From positions 2,108,001-2,172,000 of the forward strand of contig NZ_CP121687.1 in NCBI RefSeq assembly GCF_038396635.1: a stretch of 64,000 nucleotides of DNA, in the 5' to 3' direction. This document shows, piece after piece, positions 34,073-45,000 of this stretch (its first letter is position 1; the number at the start of each line of letters is the position of its first letter). Origin of the DNA: Defluviitalea saccharophila. GTDB lineage: Bacteria > Bacillota > Clostridia > Lachnospirales > Defluviitaleaceae. The position numbers were made by a program, and so were the translations under genes. The notes beneath the pieces are model-generated. The model was not told the DNA's origin and did not search any database. It saw only the letters and a list, made by a program, of their open reading frames with translations.

Positions 34073-35103
34073 AAAAGAAATTTCATATTAGCCAGAATAA
34101 CATAACGATTATCGCAACCATCCTGCTGTTTTTTCTGCTGTTTCTTTTTGGGTCAGTAACGTATAAAGGCTTTTTTTCACCCCAGGTATTTTTAAACTTA
34201 TTTATAGATAATGCCTATTTGATTACCATAGCGACAGGATTATCCTTTGTTATTATTACCGGTGGTATTGACTTGTCCGTAGGAGCCCTGGTTGCCTTAG
34301 TCAGCATGATTTCTGCAGATCTGTTGAATAAAGGAGTGCATCCAGTCCTTGTTATTGTACTGGTGCTTATACTGGGTATTGTTTTTGGAGCATTCCAGGG
34401 AACGTTAATATGCAAGTTTAAAATTCATCCGTGGATTGTGACATTAGGAGGTATGTTTTTAGCAAGAGGAACAGCTTATTTAATCAGTACGGACAGTATT
34501 GTAATTACGGATGAACTGTTTAATAACATATCCAAGTTTAAGATTCCTGTTTTTGGTAAATCCTATGTTTCCGTCAGCGTAGTCATTGCCCTCATAGTCG
34601 TTATGATTGCAGTATATATTTCAAAGTATACAGAGTTTGGAAGGAGTATCTATGCGATAGGAGGAGGAGAGCAGTCGGCACTGCTTATGGGATTGCCTGT
34701 TGAGCAAACAAAAATATTAGTATATGTATTTTGTAGTTTTTGTACGGCTTTAGGCGGATTAATGTTTACCTTCTATATGTTGTCTGGATATGCCCTTCAC
34801 TGTAACGGGATGGAAATGGATGCGATTGCAGGATGCGTTGTAGGAGGAATTCTGTTGACAGGAGGATATGGATATGTCATAGGTCCTTTATTTGGTGTAC
34901 TAAGCATGGGAGTTATTCAAACCATCATCATGTTCCAGGGAACCCTTAGTTCCTGGTGGACTAAAATAGCAATAGGATTTCTGCTGCTGATCTTTATTAC
35001 ACTGCAAAGAGTTATCGTTATTCAAAAAGAAAGGAATAAAACGGTTATCAAAACCCAAAGAAAGACTCAAAAGACACAACACAATGCACAATCCATAGGA
35101 TAG
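34069..35103 (+). CDS. yjfF: YjfF-like sugar ABC permease
   Basis: 344 residues, the second RbsC-type permease of the YtfQRT-YjfF system. FVIITGGIDLSVGALVALVSM, LICKFKIHPWIVTLGGMFLARGTAY and GGGEQSALLMGLPVEQTK are present. A basic Thr/Gln-rich tail (KTQRKTQKTQHN) ends the protein. Overlaps ytfT by ATGA. Confidence 0.92.
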   Translation: MKKKFHISQNNITIIATILLFFLLFLFGSVTYKGFFSPQVFLNLFIDNAYLITIATGLSFVIITGGIDLSVGALVALVSMISADLLNKGVHPVLVIVLVLILGIVFGAFQGTLICKFKIHPWIVTLGGMFLARGTAYLISTDSIVITDELFNNISKFKIPVFGKSYVSVSVVIALIVVMIAVYISKYTEFGRSIYAIGGGEQSALLMGLPVEQTKILVYVFCSFCTALGGLMFTFYMLSGYALHCNGMEMDAIAGCVVGGILLTGGYGYVIGPLFGVLSMGVIQTIIMFQGTLSSWWTKIAIGFLLLIFITLQRVIVIQKERNKTVIKTQRKTQKTQHNAQSIG

Positions 35104-35127
35104 TTAAATTATTTCAATATGAAACAG

Positions 35128-35176
35128 AGCTAGAAAATTATTCATTTATTAAAATGATTAAAGCTAGCTCTTTTGT
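35128..35176 (+). terminator. Intrinsic terminator after the ytf operon
   Basis: AGAGCTAG pairs with CTAGCTCT around an AT-rich self-complementary interior, followed by TTTTG. Confidence 0.7.
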
Positions 35177-35210
35177 TGCAGCCTCTTAATCGAATCAATA
35201 GGACAAAAAG

Positions 35211-35231
35211 CAATGCAAGCATTGATATAAT
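35211..35231 (+). promoter_or_regulatory. Palindromic operator candidate within the chemoreceptor/TCS promoter
   Basis: CAATGC-AA-GCATTG (35211-35224) is a perfect palindrome ending 1 nt before TATAAT (35226-35231), so a protein bound here would block the -10 region. The upstream -35 is weak (GACAAA area). Confidence 0.5.
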
Positions 35232-35285
35232 ACAAGTTAAAGGACTTAATTTTTTTACATTATGCCAAATGCGGGGGCGTTTATT

Positions 35286-36992
35286 ATGAGTCGTATCGAT
35301 ACAAAGGAATATAGATTTGGGATTAGAGAAAAACTTTATATCTCCTTTTTTTTAATCATTATATTGCTTAGCAGCATCAATATCGTTATTGTCTTTAATT
35401 CTTCCGGATATATTAGAAAATATGACAGTATATTAAACAACATCATGTCAGCGAATGCGATTAATGGGATATTAAAAGAGGAATTAGATGCTCAGATGAA
35501 TGAAATTGTTGTAGGTAAGAGTACTTTTGAAGAAGGAAAACAGAATGAAATATTAGAAGAAGTAAAAAGTCAATTAAATGTATTAGCCCATAATGTGCAA
35601 ACAGAAGAAATTAAAAGCCAGGTAGAGATTATTACCAGAACGTTCAATACCCTAACCAATCAAATAAATAAAATCGGAGAACAAATTGCCCAAAATAAAA
35701 CCTATGAAGAAAAGATGGCGGCATTAGAGTATATGACGGAAATTACATCCATTATTGATGATGAGATACAAAAGCTGGTGTATCTTGAATTAATCCATGG
35801 TGAACAGGTTCGGGCAAACATTCATAATCAATTTATAGGAAGTATCATTTTTAACAGTATCACCTTAGGCGTTTTGATTTTAATTTCGTTATTTGGGACA
35901 TGGTATATATCAAAATCGATATCCAACCCCATTCAACAACTGCATAAAAATGCATCCCATGTTGCATCGGGAAATTTAACCGTGCAGCACGTTCATGTGA
36001 AGAGTAGGGATGAGGTTCACCTTTTAGCCCAATCTTTTGATCAAATGGTGAATCATCTAAGACATATTATTTCCAGTGTCTATCGTACCAGCAACAAGGT
36101 ATCCGATTCTTCAATACAATTATATGAAAGCATACAATCCAGTCAGCAGGCTACAGAGGAAGTTGCAGCGGCAACTCAAAAGATTATGGAAATTATCTAT
36201 AATCAAAACAAAGAGTTGAAGACATCTGTTGAAGAAGTAGATAAAATGTCCAGTATTTTTTCCGGTTTATTGGAGGAATCCGAGGGCATTTTAAGAAGTG
36301 CGAATCAATCCGTTGAAGTAGCGGCTGAGGGAAATAAATATATAGAAGATTTCATGAATCAATTAAATTATGTATCGGAATCTATTGACCAAACAGCCAT
36401 TGACATAGAAGCTTTTAATACCAATATCAGTGAAATGAATGCATTTATAAAAACCATAAAGGATATTGCTGCCCAAACGAATTTATTAGCACTTAACGCA
36501 TCTATAGAAGCAGCAAAGGCCGGTGAAATGGGGAGAGGTTTTTCTGTCGTTGCACAGGAAGTTAAAAAACTTGCTTATGAATCCGAAATGTCAGCAAAAG
36601 AAATTGAAGAAAAAATTAATAAAGCTCAGAACAAAATACAGGGAATTAATGATAGAATAAAAGAAGGGGTAAGTGAAATTATTAAAGGGAACGAAAAAGC
36701 AAATAAGGCAAAAGAATTCTTTAACATTATTCAATCAGCCAATGAACAGGTCAACAAAGATATCAACAATATATCCAATCACTTACATAGTGTGAATCAG
36801 AATGTAGAACATGTAAAAAGCCTGATAGATAGTGTAAAAGCTTTATCCAATATCATTACCATAGAAGTGGAGACTATCTCAGGAATGGGTGAAGAAGAAG
36901 CAGCCAATATGGAGCAAATTGTGTCTGCGACCTCACTACTTAAGGAATTTGTGAACGAAATGAACGATGTTGTAACTTATTTTAGCATTTAA
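35286..36992 (+). CDS. Methyl-accepting chemotaxis protein of the sugar-sensing operon
   Basis: 568 residues. TM1 about 17-38, extracellular helical sensor region to about 185, TM2 about 190-212, HAMP ([24 protein letters not shown]), then a signalling domain with the conserved hairpin [37 protein letters not shown]. Start ATG 35286 chosen since GGGGG lies 8 nt upstream. Eleven nt before a YesM-like kinase, so it belongs to a sugar-sensing operon and may read the adjacent binding proteins (inference). Confidence 0.9.
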   Translation: MSRIDTKEYRFGIREKLYISFFLIIILLSSINIVIVFNSSGYIRKYDSILNNIMSANAINGILKEELDAQMNEIVVGKSTFEEGKQNEILEEVKSQLNVLAHNVQTEEIKSQVEIITRTFNTLTNQINKIGEQIAQNKTYEEKMAALEYMTEITSIIDDEIQKLVYLELIHGEQVRANIHNQFIGSIIFNSITLGVLILISLFGTWYISKSISNPIQQLHKNASHVASGNLTVQHVHVKSRDEVHLLAQSFDQMVNHLRHIISSVYRTSNKVSDSSIQLYESIQSSQQATEEVAAATQKIMEIIYNQNKELKTSVEEVDKMSSIFSGLLEESEGILRSANQSVEVAAEGNKYIEDFMNQLNYVSESIDQTAIDIEAFNTNISEMNAFIKTIKDIAAQTNLLALNASIEAAKAGEMGRGFSVVAQEVKKLAYESEMSAKEIEEKINKAQNKIQGINDRIKEGVSEIIKGNEKANKAKEFFNIIQSANEQVNKDINNISNHLHSVNQNVEHVKSLIDSVKALSNIITIEVETISGMGEEEAANMEQIVSATSLLKEFVNEMNDVVTYFSI

Positions 36993-37003
36993 GGAGGGAG
37001 AAT

Positions 37004-38779
37004 TTGGGCAGTTCTTACTCATTTTTTAAGAAAAAAGGTATTCGGGTTCAACTCCTTACATATTTTATTTCTTTGATCGTATTGGCAGTAGTCGTCTTAT
37101 CTGGGGTAGGAAGCATGCTCTATAGCCAGGCGATTCAAAGTGAATCCAATTTATACACAGAACAGATGATTAGTCAGATTAAGACGAATATTGATTCTCG
37201 AATTCAGGAAATGGAGAACATTATTTACTTTCTGTCTCAGGATAGCAGGGCCATAGAATTTTTTGCTGTCCATTATGGGGCAGGAGAGGAGGATCTTGCC
37301 CTGAGAAAAGATGTAAAAAGTATTTTAGGAAGGTTTGAAAAGATTTATCCGGAAATAGCAGGAATACTTATTGTCAATAAGAACGATTTAGAGATTAGTA
37401 ATAACATCCAAAGAATTGCAAGGGATCCGCTTGTTTCTGAAAAATGGTATAAAAAAGCGGTAGAAAATCCGGATACCATGCATTTATTCAGTAAACCTAT
37501 TGGAAGAAATATTCAAGGTACCAAAAATTATAGTGCTGATGATGTTGTATGTGTTGTCAAAGCGGTTAAGGATGCTAAGACAGATGAGATTATGGGGGTC
37601 ATATTAATTGATTTAAAGTTAGACATTATCACTCAGATTATAGAACAGGTGCAGTTAGGAAAAAAAGGATTTGTGTTTATTATGGATGAAGAGGGAGGTA
37701 TCGTATATACGCCCGTTAATCCGATTACCTATAGAATTAAGCCTGAGTGGCTTTTAGATGAAAAAGTTATAAGAATTGAAAAAAGAATTAGAGGCAGTTC
37801 TTATCAAATTTTATCCCATTACTCGGATTATACCACCTGGAAAACCATAGGTGTGTTTTCTCTGGCGGAGAATCAGCAGGTAATCTCTCAAATAAACTTA
37901 TATTCCTTTATTATTGTTATTCTTTTTATTGTCTTAGGCATTTTATGTGCTACATATTTTAGTGCCTCAATTGCAGGACCAATAAGTAAACTAAAAGAAT
38001 TAATGAAGAAAGCAGAAGAAGGGGACTTAGATGTTCGATTTAGCAATGTTAACAACAACGAGATAGACGAATTGGGATTTAGCTTCAATCACATGATAGA
38101 AAAAATCAAAAATTTAATCAATCTTGTTTATATCGAGCAGAAGATGAAAAGAGAAGCTGAACTAAAGATTTTGGAGGCTCAGATTAAACCCCATTTTTTA
38201 TACAATACACTGGATACGATTCAGTGGATGGCACAGGAGCATGACGCCCAGGATATTGTTCAAATGGTAAATGCCCTTACGAATTTATTTAGAATCGGCC
38301 TTAATAAAGGAAAAGAACTCGTAACGGTCAAGGAAGAGCTTAAACATATCGAGAGTTATCTTATTATTCAGATGGTTCGATATGAAGATAAGCTGAAGTA
38401 CGAGATTGAAGTGGAAGACGATATCTTAAATTATAATGTTCTAAAAATTATACTTCAGCCCATTGTTGAAAATGCTATTTACCATGGCATCAAGGCAAGG
38501 AGAGGCATGGGAACGATTAAAATCACGGGAAAACAAATCGATAAGAAATTATGTTTCTGTGTAGAAGATGATGGAGTAGGAATGCTACCTGAAAAAGTTT
38601 TAGAAATCAACGAGATTTTACAAGGCAAACAATCCAATGAAAATCCTTGCGGATATGGCATGTTTAATATCAATGAACGTATTAAGCTGGCATATGGAGC
38701 GGAATATGGCTTAGTTGTAAACAGTACCTATGGAGAAGGAACGAGGGTTGAAGTTTGGCATCCGATTATTGAAGCATAG
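37004..38779 (+). CDS. YesM-type sensor histidine kinase
   Basis: 591 residues, TTG start after AAGGAGGGAG. TM1 about 18-40, large extracellular Cache-like domain to about 290, TM2 about 300-320, HAMP (SIAGPISKLKELMKKAEEGDLDV), then the His_kinase domain with EAQIKPHFLYNTLDTIQ (phospho-accepting His397) and a HATPase domain ending DDGVGMLPEK and YGMFNINERIKLAYG. Such kinases sense carbohydrates or their binding proteins and phosphorylate an AraC-type partner, here the next gene. Confidence 0.93.
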   Translation: MGSSYSFFKKKGIRVQLLTYFISLIVLAVVVLSGVGSMLYSQAIQSESNLYTEQMISQIKTNIDSRIQEMENIIYFLSQDSRAIEFFAVHYGAGEEDLALRKDVKSILGRFEKIYPEIAGILIVNKNDLEISNNIQRIARDPLVSEKWYKKAVENPDTMHLFSKPIGRNIQGTKNYSADDVVCVVKAVKDAKTDEIMGVILIDLKLDIITQIIEQVQLGKKGFVFIMDEEGGIVYTPVNPITYRIKPEWLLDEKVIRIEKRIRGSSYQILSHYSDYTTWKTIGVFSLAENQQVISQINLYSFIIVILFIVLGILCATYFSASIAGPISKLKELMKKAEEGDLDVRFSNVNNNEIDELGFSFNHMIEKIKNLINLVYIEQKMKREAELKILEAQIKPHFLYNTLDTIQWMAQEHDAQDIVQMVNALTNLFRIGLNKGKELVTVKEELKHIESYLIIQMVRYEDKLKYEIEVEDDILNYNVLKIILQPIVENAIYHGIKARRGMGTIKITGKQIDKKLCFCVEDDGVGMLPEKVLEINEILQGKQSNENPCGYGMFNINERIKLAYGAEYGLVVNSTYGEGTRVEVWHPIIEA

Positions 38780-38817
38780 TATTATAAAATCCATAAGCAA
38801 TATTGGGGGGAGAATTG

Positions 38818-40026
38818 ATGTGGAAGTTACTCATTGCGGATGATGAGCCCAGAATCAGAAGAGGGCTCAAGAAATCTCTAAATTGGGAGGAACTTGACAT
38901 AGAGGTCATTGGAGAAGCTGAAGATGGTGAAATGGCATTTTTAATGGCTAAGGAGCTTCAGCCGGATATTATGTTTGTAGATATCAATATGCCCTTTCTT
39001 AATGGATTGCAGCTTATTCAAAAGTTAAATTCCATACTGCCGAACTGCATTGTCATCATTATTACAGGCTACGATGAATTTAGCTATGTACAGCAAGCGA
39101 TCAAATTTCAAGTGTTTGATTACTTATTAAAGCCTGTTGATAGCGAAGAACTGCAAAAAATAGTTAAGAAAGCCATCGCTAAATTAGAATCTAGCAAATC
39201 AAAGGCTAAATACATCGAGTGGATGGACGCTCAGTTAAAACAAAATTTACATACCGTTAGAACAAATCTGTTGAACAGGTGGATGAAAGGGAAAATCAGT
39301 TATGAAGAAGTAGAAAATCAGTTTGAATTTTTGAAATTAAACATCCATGGACAGTTAGGCATATTTATCATCAAGCTGTCGGATAAGTCGAATATCGAAA
39401 GCTTTATCAACCAATGGGACAAAAAACTACTATTGTTTGGAGTTCAAAATATCGTGGAAGAACTTGTACAAGAATACACCCCTAATGTGATTTTCAAAGA
39501 TACTGAAGACAGGCTGGTTGGCATTGTATCGATTACCAGTACCATCAATTGGGTAGGCTTAAGCAATATTTTATACAATGCCTTAAAAAAATATTTAGGC
39601 ATTGAAACCATTATTAATCAAAAAACGATTGAGGAAAGTCTGGGAAGCATTCCGGAGCTGTATCAGCAAATGATAAAAGATATTGAGAAAGTAGAAGAAT
39701 ATAATCCGGTAGTTCTTGCTGCCAAAAGATATATTGATACCTATTACTACAAGCAGGATTTAACCCTGGGAGAAGTAGCAGATAAAATCCAAGTAAGTCA
39801 GGCCTATCTTAGTAAGCTTTTAAAAAGAGAATTAGGCCATTCTTTCGTGGATTACTTAACCAAAGTCAGAGTTGAGAAGGCCATTCAGTTTATGAATGAT
39901 CCGACCATTAAGATATATGAAGTTGCAGAACAAGTAGGGTATAATACGCAGCACTATTTTAGTACTGCTTTCAAAAAAGTTATGGGAGTTTCTCCAATAG
40001 GGTATAGAGGGGGTAAAGGTTTTTGA
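38818..40026 (+). CDS. YesN-type response regulator with AraC DNA-binding domain
   Basis: 402 residues. N-terminal receiver (LLIADDEPRIRRGLKKSLNW; phospho-acceptor Asp55 in MFVDINMPF; FDYLLKPVDSEE), a middle linker of about 150 residues, and a C-terminal AraC double helix-turn-helix (LTLGEVADKIQVSQAYLSKLLKRE and KIYEVAEQVGYNTQHYFSTAFKKVMGVSP). ATG 38818 after GGGGGGAG. It probably activates the ytf genes and/or the giant glycosidase gene (inference). Confidence 0.93.
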   Translation: MWKLLIADDEPRIRRGLKKSLNWEELDIEVIGEAEDGEMAFLMAKELQPDIMFVDINMPFLNGLQLIQKLNSILPNCIVIIITGYDEFSYVQQAIKFQVFDYLLKPVDSEELQKIVKKAIAKLESSKSKAKYIEWMDAQLKQNLHTVRTNLLNRWMKGKISYEEVENQFEFLKLNIHGQLGIFIIKLSDKSNIESFINQWDKKLLLFGVQNIVEELVQEYTPNVIFKDTEDRLVGIVSITSTINWVGLSNILYNALKKYLGIETIINQKTIEESLGSIPELYQQMIKDIEKVEEYNPVVLAAKRYIDTYYYKQDLTLGEVADKIQVSQAYLSKLLKRELGHSFVDYLTKVRVEKAIQFMNDPTIKIYEVAEQVGYNTQHYFSTAFKKVMGVSPIGYRGGKGF

Positions 40027-41909
40027 AGCAGACTATCAAACAAGAAATTATAGTGCTTTTGTTTTCCGTAATGCTTTTTCTTTTCATGTATGCTGTGTTT
40101 TACGCCTATTCCTCTATACAGGACAAAGCACGGGATGATGGCGAAAAATATTTAATTGGCGTATCTCAGGCCAATTTGCTGGAACCCTGGCGTATTGTAA
40201 TGAACGAAGAAATCAAAAAAGAAGCAGAAAAGTATAAGGATTTAAAGCTGATATTTACCGATGCTGCACAAAGCAGCCAAAAACAAATTGAAGACATCCA
40301 AAAGCTGCAGGAATATGGTATAGATTTACTGATCGTATCCATGAACAATTCCAAAGAACTCACGCCCATTGTAGAAGAGGTGTATAAAAAGATACCTGTT
40401 ATTGTTCTTGACAGAGCGGTAGAGGGTTATGGATATACTTTATTCATTGGTCAGGATAATGAATCCATAGGAAAACAAACGGGTCAAATGATTTTAGACT
40501 TACTGGGAGAAAAGGGAGGGGAAATCATAGAGATACAGGGACTTAAAGGTTCCCCACCGGTAGAGACCAGAAGCCAGGGCGTTATGAATAAATTAAGAGA
40601 GAATCCCAGGATTCAAATCGTAGACAGAGTCATTGCAGACTGGAATAGAGATAAGGCAGAAGATAAACTAAGCAATATTCTAAATCAATATGATTCGGTG
40701 GACTTAATCTTTGCCCAAAGCGATGCTATGGCACTGGGAGCGTATAAAGCCGCCCAAAAACTGGGCAAAGAAAATATCAAATTCCTGGGTGTGGATGGAC
40801 TATCCGAAGAAAACGGAGGATTGGATTTAGTTGAAAAAGGCATATTAGAAGGGACTTTTATATGCCCCACGGGTGGAAAAGAAGCCGTACAATATGCCAT
40901 AAAAATTTTAAATGGCGAAAAATTTGTACCCAAAAAGATTATTCTTAGAAATCATAAGATAACCTCAGAAAATATCAGTGAGTATAAAAGTAATAAATAT
41001 AATCTCCAAATTCCCCGAACAAATAAAGATAGGATACTTCTGGGCTTTGCTCAGGTTGGAGCAGAGAGCGGCTGGAGAGAAGCCAATACAAGATCTATTC
41101 AGTCAGCGGCATTGGCTGAAGGCATTGATTTAGAAATGCGATTTTGCGACAACAAGGTGGAAAATCAAATACAGGCAGTAAAATCCTTTATTGAGCAAGG
41201 GGTAGATGTTATAGCTTTTCCCCCTATTATTGAGACAGGGTGGGAAGAAATTTTGCAAGAAGCAAAGAAAAAGGGTATACCGATTATCCTTTCAGATAGA
41301 AAAATGAATATCGATGACGAAACCCTTTGGACGACTTATCTAGGCTCTGATTTTATAGAGGAAGGCAGAAGAGCAGGAAGATGGCTGATACAACAGACAG
41401 GTAATGATAAAGAACAGGTAAATATTGTAGAAATTCAAGGCACCATAGGCTCAAATCCCTCTATAGAAAGGAAAAAAGGGTTTGAAGAAATCATAAGAGA
41501 ACATCCCAAATTTAAAATCATAAAGTCCAGATCAGGGGATTTTACCTTTGAGCAGGGTAAAATGATTATGAAAGAATTTTTGGAAGAAACCAAAGGGAAT
41601 ATAGATGTGGTGTATTCCCATAACGATGATATGGCTTTAGGGGCTATAGAAGCTATCGAAGAATATGGACTAAACCCTGGGAAAGATATTCTGATTATAT
41701 CCATTGACGGAACGAAAGCCGCTCTTCAGGCTTTAAGTATTGGGAAGCTTAATTGCGTTGTAGAGTGCAATCCTTTACTGGGACCACAGCTTATGCATGT
41801 TATAAAAGATTTAATGGATGGACAGGAAGTTCCTAAACAGATTATGCCTCCGGAAGATGTCTTTACCAGTGAAAATGTAAAAAGAGTATTGGAAAACAGA
41901 GAATACTAA
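40023..41909 (+). CDS. Membrane-anchored protein with two fused sugar-binding domains
   Basis: 628 residues, TTG start overlapping the regulator stop (TTGA). One N-terminal membrane segment (about 7-30) without lipobox, then two type 1 periplasmic-binding domains in tandem. Domain 1 (about 40-325: LIGVSQANLLEPWRIVMNEE, DRAVEGYGYTLFIGQDNESIGKQ) is RbsB-like; domain 2 (about 336-628: LLGFAQVGAESGWREANTRSIQ, VEIQGTIGSNPSIERKKGFEE, YSHNDDMALGAIEAIEEYG) is close to the ytfQ product. An uncleaved anchor and the kinase neighbour suggest a ligand sensor feeding the YesM-like kinase (inference), not a transport component. Confidence 0.85.
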   Translation: MKQTIKQEIIVLLFSVMLFLFMYAVFYAYSSIQDKARDDGEKYLIGVSQANLLEPWRIVMNEEIKKEAEKYKDLKLIFTDAAQSSQKQIEDIQKLQEYGIDLLIVSMNNSKELTPIVEEVYKKIPVIVLDRAVEGYGYTLFIGQDNESIGKQTGQMILDLLGEKGGEIIEIQGLKGSPPVETRSQGVMNKLRENPRIQIVDRVIADWNRDKAEDKLSNILNQYDSVDLIFAQSDAMALGAYKAAQKLGKENIKFLGVDGLSEENGGLDLVEKGILEGTFICPTGGKEAVQYAIKILNGEKFVPKKIILRNHKITSENISEYKSNKYNLQIPRTNKDRILLGFAQVGAESGWREANTRSIQSAALAEGIDLEMRFCDNKVENQIQAVKSFIEQGVDVIAFPPIIETGWEEILQEAKKKGIPIILSDRKMNIDDETLWTTYLGSDFIEEGRRAGRWLIQQTGNDKEQVNIVEIQGTIGSNPSIERKKGFEEIIREHPKFKIIKSRSGDFTFEQGKMIMKEFLEETKGNIDVVYSHNDDMALGAIEAIEEYGLNPGKDILIISIDGTKAALQALSIGKLNCVVECNPLLGPQLMHVIKDLMDGQEVPKQIMPPEDVFTSENVKRVLENREY

Positions 41910-41943
41910 ATCGTGGTTTGTATGGCAGACCACGATTTTTTTA
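41908..41943 (+). terminator. Intrinsic terminator after the sensor operon
   Basis: AAATCGTGGT (41908-41917) pairs with ACCACGATTT (41929-41938), followed by TTTT. Confidence 0.88.
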
Positions 41944-42039
41944 TGTCCTAAAATTATAAAAAGTTATGTTTTATTGTAAATACTTAAAAATTACAGCTTG
42001 GTAAAATAAAGAAGAGAATATCATGAGGGAGGAATCAAA

Positions 42040-45000
42040 ATGCACAAGAGGATAGTAAGCCTATTTACTGTTTTCTCATTAGTATTGTCCATGCTGATGG
42101 GAGCTTTCCCTGCACAAGTTGCTTATGCAGGAGAAACGTCTGCAGTTCTTCTCGATCAAGAAGAGATAGAATTGCTTGTAGGCGAAGAAGCAATTTTGAC
42201 CGCAGTAGTTGACTCTGACGATATTGCCAATAAAGAAGTATCGTTTACATCCAGCGATGAAACTGTGGCAATAGTAGAGGGAAAAGTATATCACAAAGAC
42301 ACTACTGGAATTAATGAAATTACAATAAAAGCAGTAGGGAAAGGAGAAGCGATTATAACGGCAACAGCTGCCGACGGTGTAACTTCTTCTGCTTGTATTG
42401 TAACGGTAGACGAGCTGGAGCCGCCTGTAAAAGAAGTTGGAGTGTTCATTGACGATTTTGACGATGGCAATGATAACGGATGGACTACATATGCGGCAGA
42501 AGGCGGACAAAATTGGTCTATTAGAGACAACCAGTACAATATCGATGTAAATTGTAATGGTGCCAAATCGATTGCATCAAATACCAATTTTGCTGATTTA
42601 ATTTATGAAGCAGATATAGATGTCTACCAAGGCATTAATTCTGATAATGCGGGACTACTATTCAGAGTGACAGACCCACAACCCAATCAAGGGGATGGGT
42701 ATAAAGGGTATTATGTAGGCATAGACAAAGGACAAAATAAAATCTTGCTTGGCCGCGTTAACAATGGATGGAAAGAATTAGGAAGAGAATCTATTGACAG
42801 AACAATGGGGCACCTGAAAGTTGTAGCAGTAGGCAATCATATTCAAGTCTATTTCAATGATATGGATAACCCTGTCATCGACTGCATCGATGACGACGGA
42901 GACGAAATTACGACAAGGGGAGCTATTGGTATTAGAACCAATTGGGGAAAAGCAAATATTGACAACATATATGTAAGGGAATATTCAGAGGATATTACAG
43001 ATGCTCCTGAGTTTAGCATTGAAGAAGGTGTTTACAGCGAAGAAATAACTGTAAGCATTACTTCTGATTACGATGATGCTGTTATCCGATATACTACCGA
43101 TGGCAGCATGCCCAGTGAGAAATCACCGGTTTACTCTGGAGCGATAACCGTTTCAGACAATACTGTTATTAGGGCTTATGCGCATAAAGAAGGAGCAATG
43201 GCTTCAGAAATCCGTACTGCACAATATATCATAGCAAGTACCGCCGATACATCCATAGATGATTTTGAAGACGGTAATGCGGATGGCTGGACGACTTATG
43301 CAGGCTTTGACACCCATGCCTGGTCAGTACAAGATGGAAAATACGTCGTATCAACACCCAATGGAGACAAAGCTGTATTACAGGAAGATTATACGGATTT
43401 TATTTTAGAAACGGATATTAATCCCTATCAAAGTCCCGACAGCAGCGGAGTAATTTTCAGAGTAAGTGATCCCGGGGATGGCTGCGATAATATGAATGGA
43501 TACTTTGCAGGAATCAATACTAAGGGATTTATTGAAATTGGTAAGATGAACTCAGAAGCCAATAATGGCAGTGGAAACTGGACCGGAATTGCTAAAATCA
43601 TTGCAAATGTAAAGAAGAATCAATACAATCATTTGAAAGTTATCGGAAAGAGAGATAAATTCAGCATATATTTAAACGGAGAATTTGTTGCAGTGTTTAC
43701 AGATTCCGAGTATAAGGATGGAATGGTAGGCCTTAGAGCATGGAATTCACAGGGTGATATTGCCTTTGATAACTTCAAAGTGACAAGTCTTTCTCCTCTT
43801 ATGGAAAAGATTAAAACTCCGGTGATTTCACCTAATGGAGGAAGTTTCAGAGATTCAGAAAATGTTACGATTACATGTGATACCCCTGATGCAGAAATCT
43901 ATTACACCCTGGATGGAACAACACCTACAGAAAATTCTAATGTATACAGCGGATCGATTCTTATTACAGAAACCACTACAGTAAAAGCTATCGCAAAGAA
44001 AAGCGGCATGGAAGAATCTGAGATTGCCAGCGCAACATTTACAAAGCTTTCAGACAGCTTCACAGAAGACTTTGAGGATAAAAATGCGGATGGCTGGATA
44101 ACGTATGAAGGCTCCTGGAGTGCAGCAACCGGTGCATATGTTGTAAATGCCGGAAACGGATTCAAAGCTATTGCCAACGGGACAAACTTCGCTAACTTTA
44201 TTTACGAAGCGGATGTTACAATGATTAACCCCGATAGCGATACCGACAATACAGGATTAATATTTAGGGTTAAAGAACCAACCAATGGAGCAGATAACTT
44301 AAAAGGATATTATGCAGGTATTAAAAACGACGGATTCGTACAAGTCGGACGATTCAACAATAACTGGACAGAGCTTGCCTGTATCCCTTATCCAATCACT
44401 ACAGGCAGCACCTATCGCTTAAAGGTTGAAGCCAAAGGAAAGAATATTGATGTCTATGTGGATGGAGAACATATCGTTAGTGTTGTAGACGAAATGTGGA
44501 CCAGCGGTGCCATAGGTGTTCGTACATGGCAAGTTGGTGCAAGCTATGACAATATTGTTGTAACCGATACAGGAGCGTATACTGATCCGGTTTATGACTG
44601 GTCATGGGTGAAAGGAGCAGTCTTTGTTCCTACCAATGCAGTGAACGAAGTACAACATTGGAAATTCTATGATCCGGAGATTAATGACAGAGAACTTTAT
44701 TATGCCCATATTTATGGACTCAATGCAGTGAGAGTTTATGTTCACTATCTGAACTGGAAAGAAGACAAGGAAAACTTTATGGCTAACCTTGAAGACTTCT
44801 TAACCAGAGCAGACAAATACGGTATAAAAACAGAGCTTGTATTCTTTGATGACTGTTGGGATGATTATCCGGACTGGGAGAAAGAAACTAAAGATCTTGC
44901 GCCTGTTTATGGTGTTCATAACAGCAGATGGCTGGAATCTCCGGGGGATGACATCAAAGCATTATACAATGAAGACATTGAAATCAGAAACAGTTTAAAG

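Noticed and set aside
42079-42510. Long minus-strand frames inside the giant hydrolase gene (also 45427-45807 and 46915-47265)
   Set aside because: They are antisense shadows of conserved domains with no ribosome binding sites.
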